Shown here: positions 37,626 to 47,857 of the stretch, piece after piece | Layout: every line of letters starts with the position of its first letter | Numbering within the stretch: the first letter of the stretch is position 1 | Assembly (NCBI GenBank): GCA_034008185.1 | Contig: CM067081.1 | Coordinates: 83,100,765 to 83,164,764, forward strand | Source of the DNA: Gorsachius magnificus | Taxonomy: Eukaryota > Chordata > Aves > Pelecaniformes > Ardeidae | Reading direction: 5' to 3' | DNA length: 64,000 bases | The notes under the pieces: generated by a model | Told to the model about the DNA's origin: nothing | Seen by the model: the letters and a program-made list of their open reading frames with translations, nothing else | The model's database searches: none | Translations under genes and position numbers: made by a program

Positions 37626-40600
37626 CTAGATCAGGTTGCTCAGAGCCCCATCCAACCTGGCCTTGAATGTTCCCAGGGATGGGGCCTCCACCACCTCTCT
37701 GGGCAACCCATTCCAGTGTTTCACCACCCTCGTTGTAAAGAATTTCCTCCTTATATCCAGTCTAAATCTACCCTCCTTTAGTTTAAAACCATTACTCCTT
37801 GTCCTGTCACAGCTGGCCCTACTAAAAAGATTTTCCCCATCTTTCCTATAGGCCCCCTTTAGGTACTGAAAGGCCGTAATCAGGTCTCCCCGCAGCCTTC
37901 TCTTCTCCAGGCTGAACAAGCCCAACTCTCTCAGCCTGTCCTCACAGGAGAGGTGCTCCAGCCCTCGGATCATTTTATTAGCCCTCCTCTGGGCCCACTC
38001 CAACAGTTCCATGTCCTTCTTGTGCTAAGGGCTCCAGAGCTGGATGCAGTACTCCAGGTGAGGCCTCACCAGAGCAGAGTAGAGGGGCAGAATCACCTCC
38101 CTCGACCTGCTGGCCACGCTTCCCCTGATGCAGCCCAGAATACGGTTGGCCTTCTGGGCCGCCAGCGCACATTTCCGGCTCATGTCCAGCTTTTCATCCA
38201 CCAGCACGCCCAAGTCCCTCTCGGCAGGGCTGCTCTCGATCCTTTCTTCCCCCAGCCTGTACTGATACTGGGGGTTACCCCGACCCAGGTGCAGGACCTT
38301 GCACTTGGCCTTGTTGAACCTCATGAGGTTCACACAGGCCCACCTCTCCAGCCTGTCCAGGTCTCTCTGGATGACATCCCGTCCTTCTGGTGTGTCAACC
38401 GCACCACTCAGTTTGGTGTCATCCGCAAACTTGCTGAGGGTGCATTCGATCTCACTGTCTAAGTCATTGATGAATATATTAAACAGCACCGGTCCCAGTA
38501 CGGACCCCTGAGGGACACCACTCGTCACTGGTCTCCATCCGGACATCGAGCCATTGACTACTACCCTCTGGATGCGACCATCCAGCCAGTTCCTTATCCA
38601 CCGAACAGTCCACCCATCAAATCTGTACCTCTCCAATTTAGAGAGAAGGATGTTGTGGGGGACCGTGTCAAAGGCTTTGCAGAAGTCCAGATAGATGACA
38701 TCCATTGGTTTTCCCTTGTCCACTGTTGTTGTCACACCATCATAGAAAGTCACTAGGTTCGTCAGGCAGGACTTGCCCTTGGTGAAGCCATGCTGGCTAT
38801 CTTGAATTATCTCCCTGGCCTCCATGTGCCTTAGCATAGCTTCTAGGAGGATCTGTTCCATGATCTTCCCAGGCAGGTGAGGCTGACAGGTTGGTAGTTC
38901 TCGGGGTCTTCCTTTCTACCCTTTTTGAAAATGGGCACAATGTTTCCCTTCTTCCAGTCACCGGGGACTTCACCTGACTGCCATGACTTTTCAAATATCA
39001 TGGAGAGTGGCTTGGCGACTACATTGGCCAATTCCCTCAGGACTCTGGGATGCATCTCATCAGGTCCCATGGACTTATGTGCGTTCAGGTTCCTCAGGTG
39101 GTCACGAACCTGATCTTCTCCTACAGTGGGAGGGGTTTTGTCCTCCTGGTCCCCCTCATGCCATCCATCAACTCGGGTGGGGTGAGGAGAGAGGTTGCCA
39201 GTGAAGACTGAAGCAAAAAAGTTGTTGAGTACCTCAGCCTTCTCCTCATCTGCTGTTACCAGCTTGCCAGTCTCGCTCATCAGCAGGGGTACGCTTTCTT
39301 TAACCATCCTTTTCCGGCTGATATACCTGTAGAAACCCTTCTTATTATTCTTTGCATCCCTAGCCAAGTTTAGCTCCAGCTGCACCTTGGCCTTCCTGAC
39401 CCCATTCCTACGCAACCGGACCGCATCCCTATACTCTTCCCAGGATGCCTGTCCCTGCTTCCACTGCCTGTCCAGCTCCCTCTTCCTCCTTAGTTTGACC
39501 AGCATCTCTCGTCTCAGCCATGCCGGTCTCTTCCCTTCTTTGCCCGATTTCTTACACCTAGGGATCTTGCGCTCTGTGGATCACATCCTTAAAGATCTGC
39601 CAGCTCTGTTCTGTTCCCCTGTCTCTGAGGACCGTTTCCCAGGGAGTCCTTCTGACTATCTCCTTGAGGAGCTGGAAGTTTGCTTTTCTAAAATTCAGGG
39701 TCCTGACTATACTCTTTGTTCTTCCCATTTCCCTCAGGAGCATGAGCTCTACCAGCGCATGATCACTGCAACCCAAGCTGCCTCCGATCTTGACATTTCC
39801 GACGAGCTCACTTGCATTGGTGACCACCAGGTCCAGTATCGCATCCCCTCAGGTAGGGGTGTCTATTACCTGGCTTAAGAAGTTGTCCTCAATGCATTCA
39901 AGAAACCTGCTGGATTGCCTACAGCTTGCCTTGTTGGTTTTCCAGCAGATGTCAGGGTGGTTGAAGTCCCCCAGGAGGACGAGAGCCTGCGAGCACGAAG
40001 CCTCCCGGAGTTGGAGGAAGAACACTTCATCAGTCATCTCCTCTTGATCTGGCGGTCTGTAGTAGACACCAACCACCAGGTTCCCTTTGTTGCCTCTGTC
40101 TCTGATTCTTACCCATAAGCTTTCGACCTGCTCGTGGCTATTCTTCAGGGTCAGCTCTTCACACCGTAATGATTTCTTGATGTAAAGGGCAACGCCTCCG
40201 CCCCTCCTTCCTCGCCTGTCCCTTCTGAACAGCCTGTAGCCATCAATAGCTACATTCCAGTCGTGGGATTCATCCCACCAAGTTTCCGTAATGGTGATCA
40301 GGTCATAGCTTTCTAGCAGCACGATAGCTTCCAACTCCTCTTGTTTGTTTCCCATGCTGCGTGTGTTTGTATAGAGGCATTTCATCTGAGCTGTCGGCCT
40401 CGTCACCTTCATAGCAGAACACCCCTCATTTACTTTGAGGTGTTTCACGGGCTTTTCCTTGTTGGCTCCTACTACCTCAGGAGCCTCCGGCTCACCTCCT
40501 CCAGACTTCAACTTTTCTGCAGTGCCCCTGGCACACTGCTGGGCAACGGGTTGAAGGCTCATACTAGCCCCCAGTCCCTCTAACCCTTGCGTTTCATCCC

Positions 40601-40646
40601 CTAGCCTGTCACTGGCAAGCCCGATATGTTCCCCTTCCCCCTTCAC
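37626..40646 (-). pseudogene. CR1 ORF2: endonuclease-reverse transcriptase, broken
   Basis: ORF2 nicks target DNA and reverse-transcribes the element's RNA at the nick. N-terminal APE-type endonuclease: TNTRSMGNK near 40340, ETWWDES, GGGVALYI, GDFNHPDICW near 39930 and the SDH segment (CSDHALVE). The reverse transcriptase follows, with [18 protein letters not shown] and an intact FADD catalytic motif at 38418-38429. The C-terminus has [16 protein letters not shown] and stops at 37626-37628. The breaks are a TGA at 39849-39851 where CGA is expected, a frameshift at about 39558-39565, a frameshift at about 38866-38874, and a TAG at 38025-38027 where CAG is expected. Intact pieces are 265, 89, 220, 278 and 128 codons. 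The frame opens without an AUG next to the ORF1 stop. No functional enzyme is expected. Confidence 0.93.
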
Positions 40647-40648
40647 AT

Positions 40649-40950
40649 CTAGTTTAAAGCCCTGTCAATGAGCCCCGCAAGCTCCGGGGCAAAGACCCTC
40701 TTCGCCCTTTGAGAAAGCTGGCTCCTATTTGGCTTGAGCAAGCCCGGTGCCTTGTAGACCATCCCATGGTCAAAGAACCCAAAGTTGTGGCGGCGACACC
40801 AGTCGCAAAGCCACATGTTAATAGATTGAGTCTGCTCATATTGTCCCATGTCTCTGCCCACCACTGGAAGGAGCGAGGAAAAAATAACCTGCGCTCCAGA
40901 TTCCTTCACTAATCGCCCCAAGGCTTTGAATTCTTTTTTGATTTGTTTCT
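40649..40950 (-). pseudogene. CR1 ORF1 C-terminal fragment (esterase-like)
   Basis: About 90-100 codons upstream of ORF2 end in a TAG at 40649-40651. They contain a GAQVIFSSLLPV strand, an NxWLCDWCRRHNFGFFDH segment and a final PNRSQLSQRAKRVFAPELAGLI block. This matches the C-terminal end of the SGNH/esterase-like domain found in the ORF1 protein of many CR1 elements. The usual DGIHLS-type segment reads NRSQLS here, so the catalytic Asp-His pair is not visible. The N-terminal part of ORF1 is lost to 5' truncation, and a stop appears in the same frame beyond about 40955. The ORF1 stop nearly abuts the ORF2 frame. Confidence 0.75.
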
Positions 40951-43900
40951 TTTGCTTTCAGCTTATTGCTGGTGCATTGTGACTGACTTCAGCATCTAAC
41001 GTGACTTTTTGCCAATAGGTCTGTTATTTTATTTCAGCCGTTCTCCATATTTGGGCTATACTTGTGATGCATTTGGTGGAAAAAGATATGTATGTACACA
41101 TGTGTGCATACATATGCATACATATCTGTTTGTATGCATCCTCTTCCCCACCTATTAGTCTTCTAAACCTATGGAGATGAAGACAAATTCTTTGGGTTTT
41201 TTTGTGAGGCTGCAGTTAACATTAGAGCTATTGCAATTACAAAAAAAATAGAGGATGCAGGCCTTTCACAGGTCAGACACATCTCTGTGGCTGTCGCATG
41301 AGCACAAAAATAGCAGCCGCTGAACAACAGTCCTCTCAGCTACATACAAGGCTATTTTGTGTCTGGCCAGCGCTCAGAGCTACGAGCAACAAGCAGCTTC
41401 TTCTTCCCATAGGTTTGGACTTGGATTTATAACCTGATTGGCACCTTCAGGCATTTTCTTATTAAATAATGCTGTTGACGAGCACAGGTTCTCTGCAAGA
41501 CCAGCACTGTTATTCAAGGATGGGAGGAGAGGTGCAGCCGTGCAGTAGCTCATCCCCCTCTACTGCTCACTTCTACTCCTTCCCGCCTTCCCTAGTGCCA
41601 GCCCGAAATCCAGTGGGTCACCTGGGTCACCAGGGTCACCACACAAGACTGTGCCCCACATCCCAAGGGTAACTAAAAAAACAGGGCAGAGTCACCAGAT
41701 GTAATGGATCTGCTGCACTTTTTGATACAACAAAGCACACGGCTATCACAGCCGTTCCTTGGAGTGCAAATGCAGGGGGGCAGAAATGCACCTCTTTTTA
41801 CAAGTAGGTGGTGGCGGGGGGTGAGCCTGCGGGAGCTGTGAGTACAGGTGGGTTTGTAAAGTCTGGGGAGGCCCCACACGAATGCCTGCCCAGGTCACCT
41901 CCCTGCCAGGCAGCCCAGAGCAGTGCAAATCCCCCCTGGCAGACCAGAGCTGCCGGCGGGTCCCTGCAGTCCCACCCCACCTCAGCAGAAGAAGAGTGAA
42001 AGAAAGCTAAGGGAGAGAGGCTCGCCACGCACCAGTGTCTGACTGGCGTGAAGTCCAGTACCAGACTCGCTCAGGTAGATCTAATTCCCCACCGTGAAGT
42101 GTAGGCAGGCAGATGTGTACAAAGCAGTGTGAAATACGCTTGAGAGGAAAGACTTTGCACCCGCTCTCGCCGCCATGCACGCAGCACGGATATATGAGCA
42201 GCACAGTGGCAACTGTCAGATGCATCGCTTCCTCGGTGTCTGCGAGGAGGTACCACGCATGCAAACTACAATCTGGAGGGCTACACCTGCCCCGGGGGTG
42301 TAACTCTCCCAGCGGCTGATTCATGTGAAGCGGTTGGGGTTTTTTTTCTGAAAGCCCAGCTCCGGTAGTGTATGATGTAGGCGAATTTCTGTTTTCCCTT
42401 CTTTTAAAGTACAAGCCCTGGTGTGGCTGGGAGGTAGCTCTAACTGCAGTGTGAATGATGGGGAGGGGAAAAAAGGCAGCGAGGTAATGCTAGAGCGGGA
42501 TGCAGGACCCCCCTCTCTGGTGATGCTTCTGGAGCAGACTGGGTCACTGGTCCGCTCATGCCATGAGTAAATCCACACCTATTCTGGGAAGCAGTCTGGG
42601 GACTCTGGTTTTTGCCAGTTACCAGCTCCCAGAGGGGACACCTTCTCACACAGAGAGTAGTCAGACCTGGGAGAGAAGCAGATTGGATGCGCGGGGCAAT
42701 GTGGCCAGGCCTACAGGTGAGAGGCTGGGGTGACTCTGGCTCTGGAGAAGTACAAGGTCCAACAAAAAGGAGGGGCTGTGCTCCAGCCGGCGACGCCAGA
42801 CCCACAGCCGTCGCAGCATCCTGTGGGTGCTGAGCTCTGCACACAGGCACACACATACACGCATGCTCCCCCACTCCCAATTTCTTTTGGGAAACAAAGG
42901 CTAAGAAAGCTTATAGGTTTGAAAGGTTTGCAATAATAATCTGTTAATAGAGATAAGCCATTTGGGTGTTGATGTCCTCTAAATCTGATTCACCACCACT
43001 AGCATTCGGGAAAGAGAAATGCTTGTAATATTTAAAAGGGACAGCTGTTATTTTGTTGTATTGGAGGGAAAGTTCATTATATGTCGCTCACTGCTTATCT
43101 CAGTTATGTGCTTTGAGGTAGTAGGTGGTGTGTGAGGCAACGTACCTGAATCCGTGAGAGATGGGCAAAGACTAAAGACTCGGCAACACTCTAAAAAACC
43201 CCTCAGTTTTAGGTAGAAAGAGTAGTCAAACAAGCCAACAAAACTAAAGAAAATTAAATATGAAATCTGAGCTTAATTTGAACATGGTTTTCCACCTTTC
43301 TTTACCATAAATGTACAGCGTCATCCCCAGTCCAGTGCCTGGGCTTTAAAAAAGCTGCTGGCAAATTAAAGAAGTGTCAGGAAGAGCTTCCAAAGTGATG
43401 CTTGGAAGCATGCCAGAGAGATCAAATTAAACTCCGTCTATTTAATTTATCAAAGAAAAGCTTTGCAGATTATTTGAGCAGGTCCTGATTTACAGGGAAT
43501 GGGAAAGGACTAAAGAAGTTGGAGACCACTTTCCTGAGCCCTGCCTGGGAGCTCACGCATGCCCAGAAAGGTGCTGGGCCATCCCACGGCCACAGGCAGC
43601 TGCTTCATGGCCTTGGGGACCAGGGGGGAAGCTGTGGGACAGGGGAGCAGCCGGGACTGTGAACCCAGGCACTAATGCAGCCAAAGCCGGCAGCTGGAGT
43701 CTGAAGTCAGAAAAAGTCAGACCACGGATAAAGCAAGTTTTCCAACACAAGAGGCAACATGCCATTGGGGCAGCGTACTTATTTACAGCTGCACTGGATT
43801 TTCTGTCCCTTTATTACCATAAATCAGGCTTGGGTTTCTTTCATTAAAGGTACAAGCACAATCGGAAATTATGGTGCGGACAAAAAAGTGATTGAAGGAA

Positions 43901-44539
43901 AATCTTCGTCCTCTGTCATGCAGAAAGCCAGCACAGAGGGTTATTCTGATCCGTGCAGCCTGTGAGCCTAAAGCATTCCTTCATAACAGCACAGGCGGGT
44001 GCAGCCAGGACAACGTGCAGCGTATGACCAAAAGGAAATAATTTATTCTCTGTGATACAGGATGAATAGATTTTCACCCCATTCAGATCCATTTTTTTTA
44101 ACCATCCACCATATGCCAGGAACTGGAGAGGAGCGTGCAGAGCGAGCCTGCATCTGCTTCCTCCTTTATAGTGCATGCTTTTTATAAACCTCCTTCCTTG
44201 GAAAGCGGCAGAAGGCACTGCCGACAGCACTTCCCAGGGTCTGGGTGACCAGTCCTGCAGAGGACGCGCAGCGGTGAGAGTCAATGCAAACATGCGAGAA
44301 AGAGCTGCAAGGCCATGGCATAGGTGATGCCTTAGTGCCTCCCAGATCAGCTGGAACAGGGAAAGTTGACAAAGCTGAACATCTTCTTCAAAAACGAGGA
44401 GAAAGAAAATATTCAGCTTGCTAATTCTCCCATGTGGAAGTAAATAAGTACGAGTCTTCACAGTGAGTTGGTTCTGGACCCAGACAATTCACCTTTTGCT
44501 GCTCAATGAGTAGGTTTTAAGAAGAGGAGAGTAAAGCAA

Positions 44540-44960
44540 GTTGAGGCAAAGGTCAGGTTTTATTATAGAACTGTTTACCATGCAGGCTGTGTTAAAATTG
44601 TAGTCTCATAAACAACACACACAACTGTTGCCTTTTTCTTGGCTGGAGTATTCACCCAGCTTTACCCAGATCTCTGCTCAGGGTCAACTGGAAGCCACCG
44701 AAATATTAGGCTGCTTTGTTTATTCAGCTTCTAAATTTCTTCAGCTTTTATCTCATGTCATTGGGCCTTATGTCCAGCAGTTTTTATAGGGTGCTTGCAG
44801 TCGATGCACTTCTATGTGTTGCAGTTGTTTTCAGTAATGATGACATATTACGGTGCTTATAAACTTTAGCTTGCTTGCAAAACTGCTTCAAATTTTACCA
44901 TCAAAGAGCCTGCCAAATCGATGGGTTTTTTATAAAGCAATGATGGTATTAGTACAGCAT
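44540..44960. promoter_or_regulatory. Candidate conserved noncoding element
   Basis: This repeat-free, AT-rich stretch of high complexity has Sox/Fox-like words (TTGTTT, AACAAC), a TTTATTCAG and a CAAATCGATGGG site, and no sustained open frame. It looks more like a regulatory element than neutral DNA. The judgement rests on texture only. Confidence 0.22.
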
Positions 44961-45699
44961 CAGCAAAAGGAGTGGCGTAGCATTCAAAACATTCACATGT
45001 AGTTCAGGTGACTAATTATAAACGACAAATACTTCAAAATCAATTTGTCACAGACTTACGAGCACCTGGTCTCTGACACTATAGCCCATTTCCCCTGGCA
45101 CTTCCACAACATTGGTGAATGGGAAACTCCTCACCCAATAAACTCCACAATTATTCTTCAAGCAGATCTAGAATTACTACTTAAGTGCATTGCTATTACT
45201 ACACAATAGATAGGATTAGGTCATCAAGTTTGCTTTCTGTGCCCAGCATTGCATGTATGACAGGGTTTATTTTTAAACAAAAGACTGTTTGTCAGTGTTA
45301 CTTTTGCTCTAATGCATGCAAAGCCAACTGTATAAACACAGAAGTATTTCTGTACCACCTAGCTGCTCTGCGGCGCTCTGAAGCGGGGAGGAGACGGTCC
45401 TCTCTCAGCTCCCAGATTGCATCTAGTGAGGCAGCGATCTGCACTGGGGAGCCCAGCCTGGCTTCCCAGTCCAGAAAGTATTTGAGGGGAGTATATTGTG
45501 TCATAATTTGTTCAACCAAGTTTCTGGGCACCAAGACAGACAGATGGTTAATTCCACTATTTTTATTTTTTTCAAAACAAGGAGGAGCGCGGGGGAGGGA
45601 AGTCCCTTGGCACCGGGCTTCTGGCGCAGCAGGCTGAGCCCCAGCGCAGCAGTTGGGATTGTTGACCCAGTGAATGTGCCCAAAGATCCTTTTCAGCCG

Positions 45700-46135
45700 C
45701 ACAAAACCGTTCAGTTTTGCCATTAGCATATCAGAGGTGGAGCGGTGGTGGGAAATGGCGCAGGCAACAAAGCCGGGAGCTCGGCGGCTTTGTCTGACTG
45801 CAGCTTAGGGAGGCAGAGAAAAAAAAATGATAATTGGCCATTTGCCGCGCAGTGACAGACAGATGTGGACATTTTTCTCCCTTGGCTGATCAAACCCCAC
45901 CCTCGTCCCCGGGTCTGGAGGAATGCTGCCGGCTGCCCCTTTCAGGCCACTGGGCTTTCTGCCCGCTCTGCCCAGTGACAGTGACAGGGCCAGCATTTGC
46001 ATACAAACAGGTATAACCCGCGCCGGGAAAATGGAGAGGGTGAGAGAGGTTGCCTCTGGCTTGGTTTTAATTTTTTTTTTCATCACACTCTACATTGGAC
46101 CTCAAATAAGGTTTTAATTCCCATTCGGAAAGGCG
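45700..46135. promoter_or_regulatory. Candidate enhancer with several factor-binding words
   Basis: Distinct motifs cluster within 440 bp: TAATTGG at 45831-45837, the E-box CAGATG at 45860-45865, a TCF/LEF-like GATCAAA at 45888-45894 and a perfect octamer ATTTGCAT at 45995-46002. The stretch also carries CpG-containing words that are rare nearby. There is no coding frame of note. Single motifs like these occur by chance, so the clustering is only suggestive. Confidence 0.27.
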
Positions 46136-46409
46136 GTCCATGAATGTCAGTTAAATGCTGCACCCTAGATCAGCGTGGCCCCATGGAAAATCTATGGGAA
46201 GAGGCCAGCCTGCCTCAGCCAGCCTTCCTTCGCTTCCTTGCCAGAAAGAGAGGTTTGGGGGCCCTATAGACTGCACAGAGAGTTCCCCCTCCCACACATG
46301 GCAGAAGTCCCAGAGGCAGAAAAGCCTGATCTCTGTCAAGCCAGGGTCTAAAAATGTGCCCTGCTGCTTTCAGCTCTGCTTTCCCTTCCTTCCTCCCAGC
46401 AGCAGCCAT

Positions 46410-47786
46410 TAGAGCGGAGGTGCTCACCAAGCCCCTTTCTGTCTACCAGCAGTCTTGAATGACTGGGGAAGTTCCATTTGACTGGAGGTTGGAAAACATG
46501 ACGCCCATTTGCAAGAAGGGCCAGAGGGAGGATTCAGGGAACTACAGGCCTGTCAGCCTGACCTCGGTGCCGGGGGAAGGTCATGGAGCAGATCATCATG
46601 AGTGCCATCACACAGCATGTCCAGGACAACCAGAAGATCATGCCCAGTCAACATGGGTTTATGAAAGACAGATCCTGCTTGGCCAACCTGATCTCCTTCT
46701 ATGACAAGGTGACCTGCTTAGCAGATGAGGGAAAGGCTGGACTTTAGTAAAGCCTTTGACACTGGTTCCCACAGCATTCTGCTTGAGAAACTGGCTGCCC
46801 ATGGCCTGGGCAGGCATACTCTTTGCTGGGTGAAAAACTGGCTGGATGGCTGGGCCCGAAGGGTTGTGGTGAATGGAGTTAAACCCAGTTGTCGGCCAGT
46901 CACAAACAGTGTTGGGACCATTTCTGTTTAATATCTTTATCAATGACCTAGATGATGGGACTGAGTGCACCCTTAGCAAGTTTGCAGGTGACAATAAGCT
47001 GGGTGGAAGTGTTGATCTGTTTGAGGGTAGGAAGTCTCCACAGAAGGACCTGGATAGGCTGGATAGATGGGCTGCAGTCAACTGTATGAGGTTCAACAAG
47101 GCCAAGTGCCGGGTGAAGCACTTTGGTCAAAACAACCCCATGCAATGCTACAGACTTGGGGAAAAGTATCTGGAAAGCTGCTTGGCAGAGAGGGATCTGG
47201 GGGTACTGGTCAACAGTCAACTGAATATGAGCCAGCAGTGTGCCCAGGTGGCCAAGAGGACCAAGAGCATCCTGGCTTATATAAGGAATAGTGTGGCCAG
47301 CAGGAGCAGGGAAGTGATCATGCCCCTGTACTCAGCACTGGTGAGGCAGCACCTCTCATGTTATGTTCAGTTTTGGGCCCCTCCCTACAAGAAGGACATT
47401 GAGGTGCTGGAGCGTGTCCAGAGAAGGGCAACAAAGCTGATGAGGGGTCTGGAGCACAAGTCTGCTGAGGAGCTGCTGAGGGAACTGGGGTTGTTTAGCC
47501 TGGAAAAAAAAAAGAGGCTCAGGGGAGACCTTATTGCCCTCTGCAATTGCCTGACAGGAGGCTGTAGCGAGGTGGGTGTTGGTCTCTTCTCCCAAGTAAC
47601 AGATGATGGACAAGAGGAAATGGCCTCAAGTTGCACCAGAGCAGGTTTAGATTGGACATTAGGAAAAATTTTTTCACTGAAAGGGTTGTCAAGCATTGGA
47701 ACGGGCTGCCCAGGGAAGTGGTCAAGTTGCCACCTCTGGAGGTATTTAAAAGACGGGTAGATGAGGTGCTTAGGGACATGGTTTAG
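46410..47786 (+). pseudogene. CR1 ORF2 reverse transcriptase fragment, inactivated
   Basis: RT landmarks run in order: [115 protein letters not shown] and KHWNG(C/L)P. The frame is broken in several places. There is an in-frame TGA at about 46456, an extra G near 46572-46576, a deletion near 46731 that removes the residues before LDFSKAFDT, a deletion near 46905-46918 that removes the PQGSVLG segment, and a further shift near 47600-47640. The catalytic FADD reads FAGD at 46981-46992, so one of the two metal-binding aspartates is lost. The normal terminal TAG is at 47784-47786. No activity is possible. Confidence 0.9.
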
Positions 47787-47841
47787 TAGTGGACAGGTAC
47801 AGTTGGACTTGATTAACTTAAAGGTCTTTTCCAACCAAACG

Positions 47842-47857
47842 ATTCTATGATTCTATG
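47842..47857 (+). repeat. CR1 3'-terminal octamer tail
   Basis: ATTCTATGATTCTATG, two tandem octamers, forms the 3' end of the plus-strand CR1. Confidence 0.9.

Larger units (their letters stand above)
37531..40960 (-). mobile_element. Long, nearly full ORF2-bearing CR1 LINE
   Basis: This CR1 non-LTR retrotransposon lies on the minus strand. The low-coordinate edge is the element's 3' end: two CATAGAAT copies at 37531-37546 are the reverse complement of the ATTCTATG tail, followed by the usual 3' UTR words (GGGTTGGAAGGGACC). Reading the minus strand upward in coordinate gives ORF2's C-terminus, reverse transcriptase and endonuclease, then the last part of ORF1 ending at 40649. The 5' edge near 40920-40960 lies inside ORF1, so the copy is 5'-truncated, as is normal for CR1. 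Over about 3.4 kb I count only two nonsense changes and two frameshifts, which makes it the youngest CR1 here. No flanking duplication was found, which is usual for this family. Confidence 0.95.
40961..46399. other. Single-copy sequence between two CR1 copies, no gene found
   Basis: No defensible gene. The longest open frame is 181 codons (43916-44461, minus strand), without any recognisable domain. GC-richer patches lie at 41800-42000, 42600-42850 and 45360-46030. Candidate regulatory stretches inside it are listed separately at 44540-44960 and 45700-46135. Confidence 0.5.
46400..47857 (+). mobile_element. 5'-truncated CR1 LINE, plus strand
   Basis: This is a CR1 copy in plus orientation. 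It starts inside the reverse transcriptase region, where a KPLS segment precedes TGEVPFDWRLENMTPICKKG. It runs through the RT core and C-terminus to a 3' UTR and ends in ATTCTATGATTCTATGG at 47842-47857. The start near 46400 is estimated from where RT similarity fades. Its sequence differs clearly from the CR1 at 37.5-40.9 kb, so it is a separate insertion, probably of another subfamily. It lies head-to-head with that copy, with the 3' ends pointing outward. Confidence 0.93.

Noticed and set aside
37953..38462. 169-codon plus-strand open frame
   Set aside because: It lies exactly antisense to the CR1 ORF2 reverse transcriptase; it is a shadow of the conserved coding strand.
39387..39878. 163-codon plus-strand open frame
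   Set aside because: It is antisense to the CR1 endonuclease/RT region and has no independent domain.
37531..40960. Target site duplication around the long CR1
   Set aside because: No matching direct repeat could be found; CR1 insertions usually lack clear ones, and the 5' edge is uncertain.
43916..44461. 181-codon minus-strand open frame
   Set aside because: No domain, mixed low-information sequence, and no conserved start context.
46659..47105. 148-codon minus-strand open frame
   Set aside because: It is antisense to the plus-strand CR1 reverse transcriptase.
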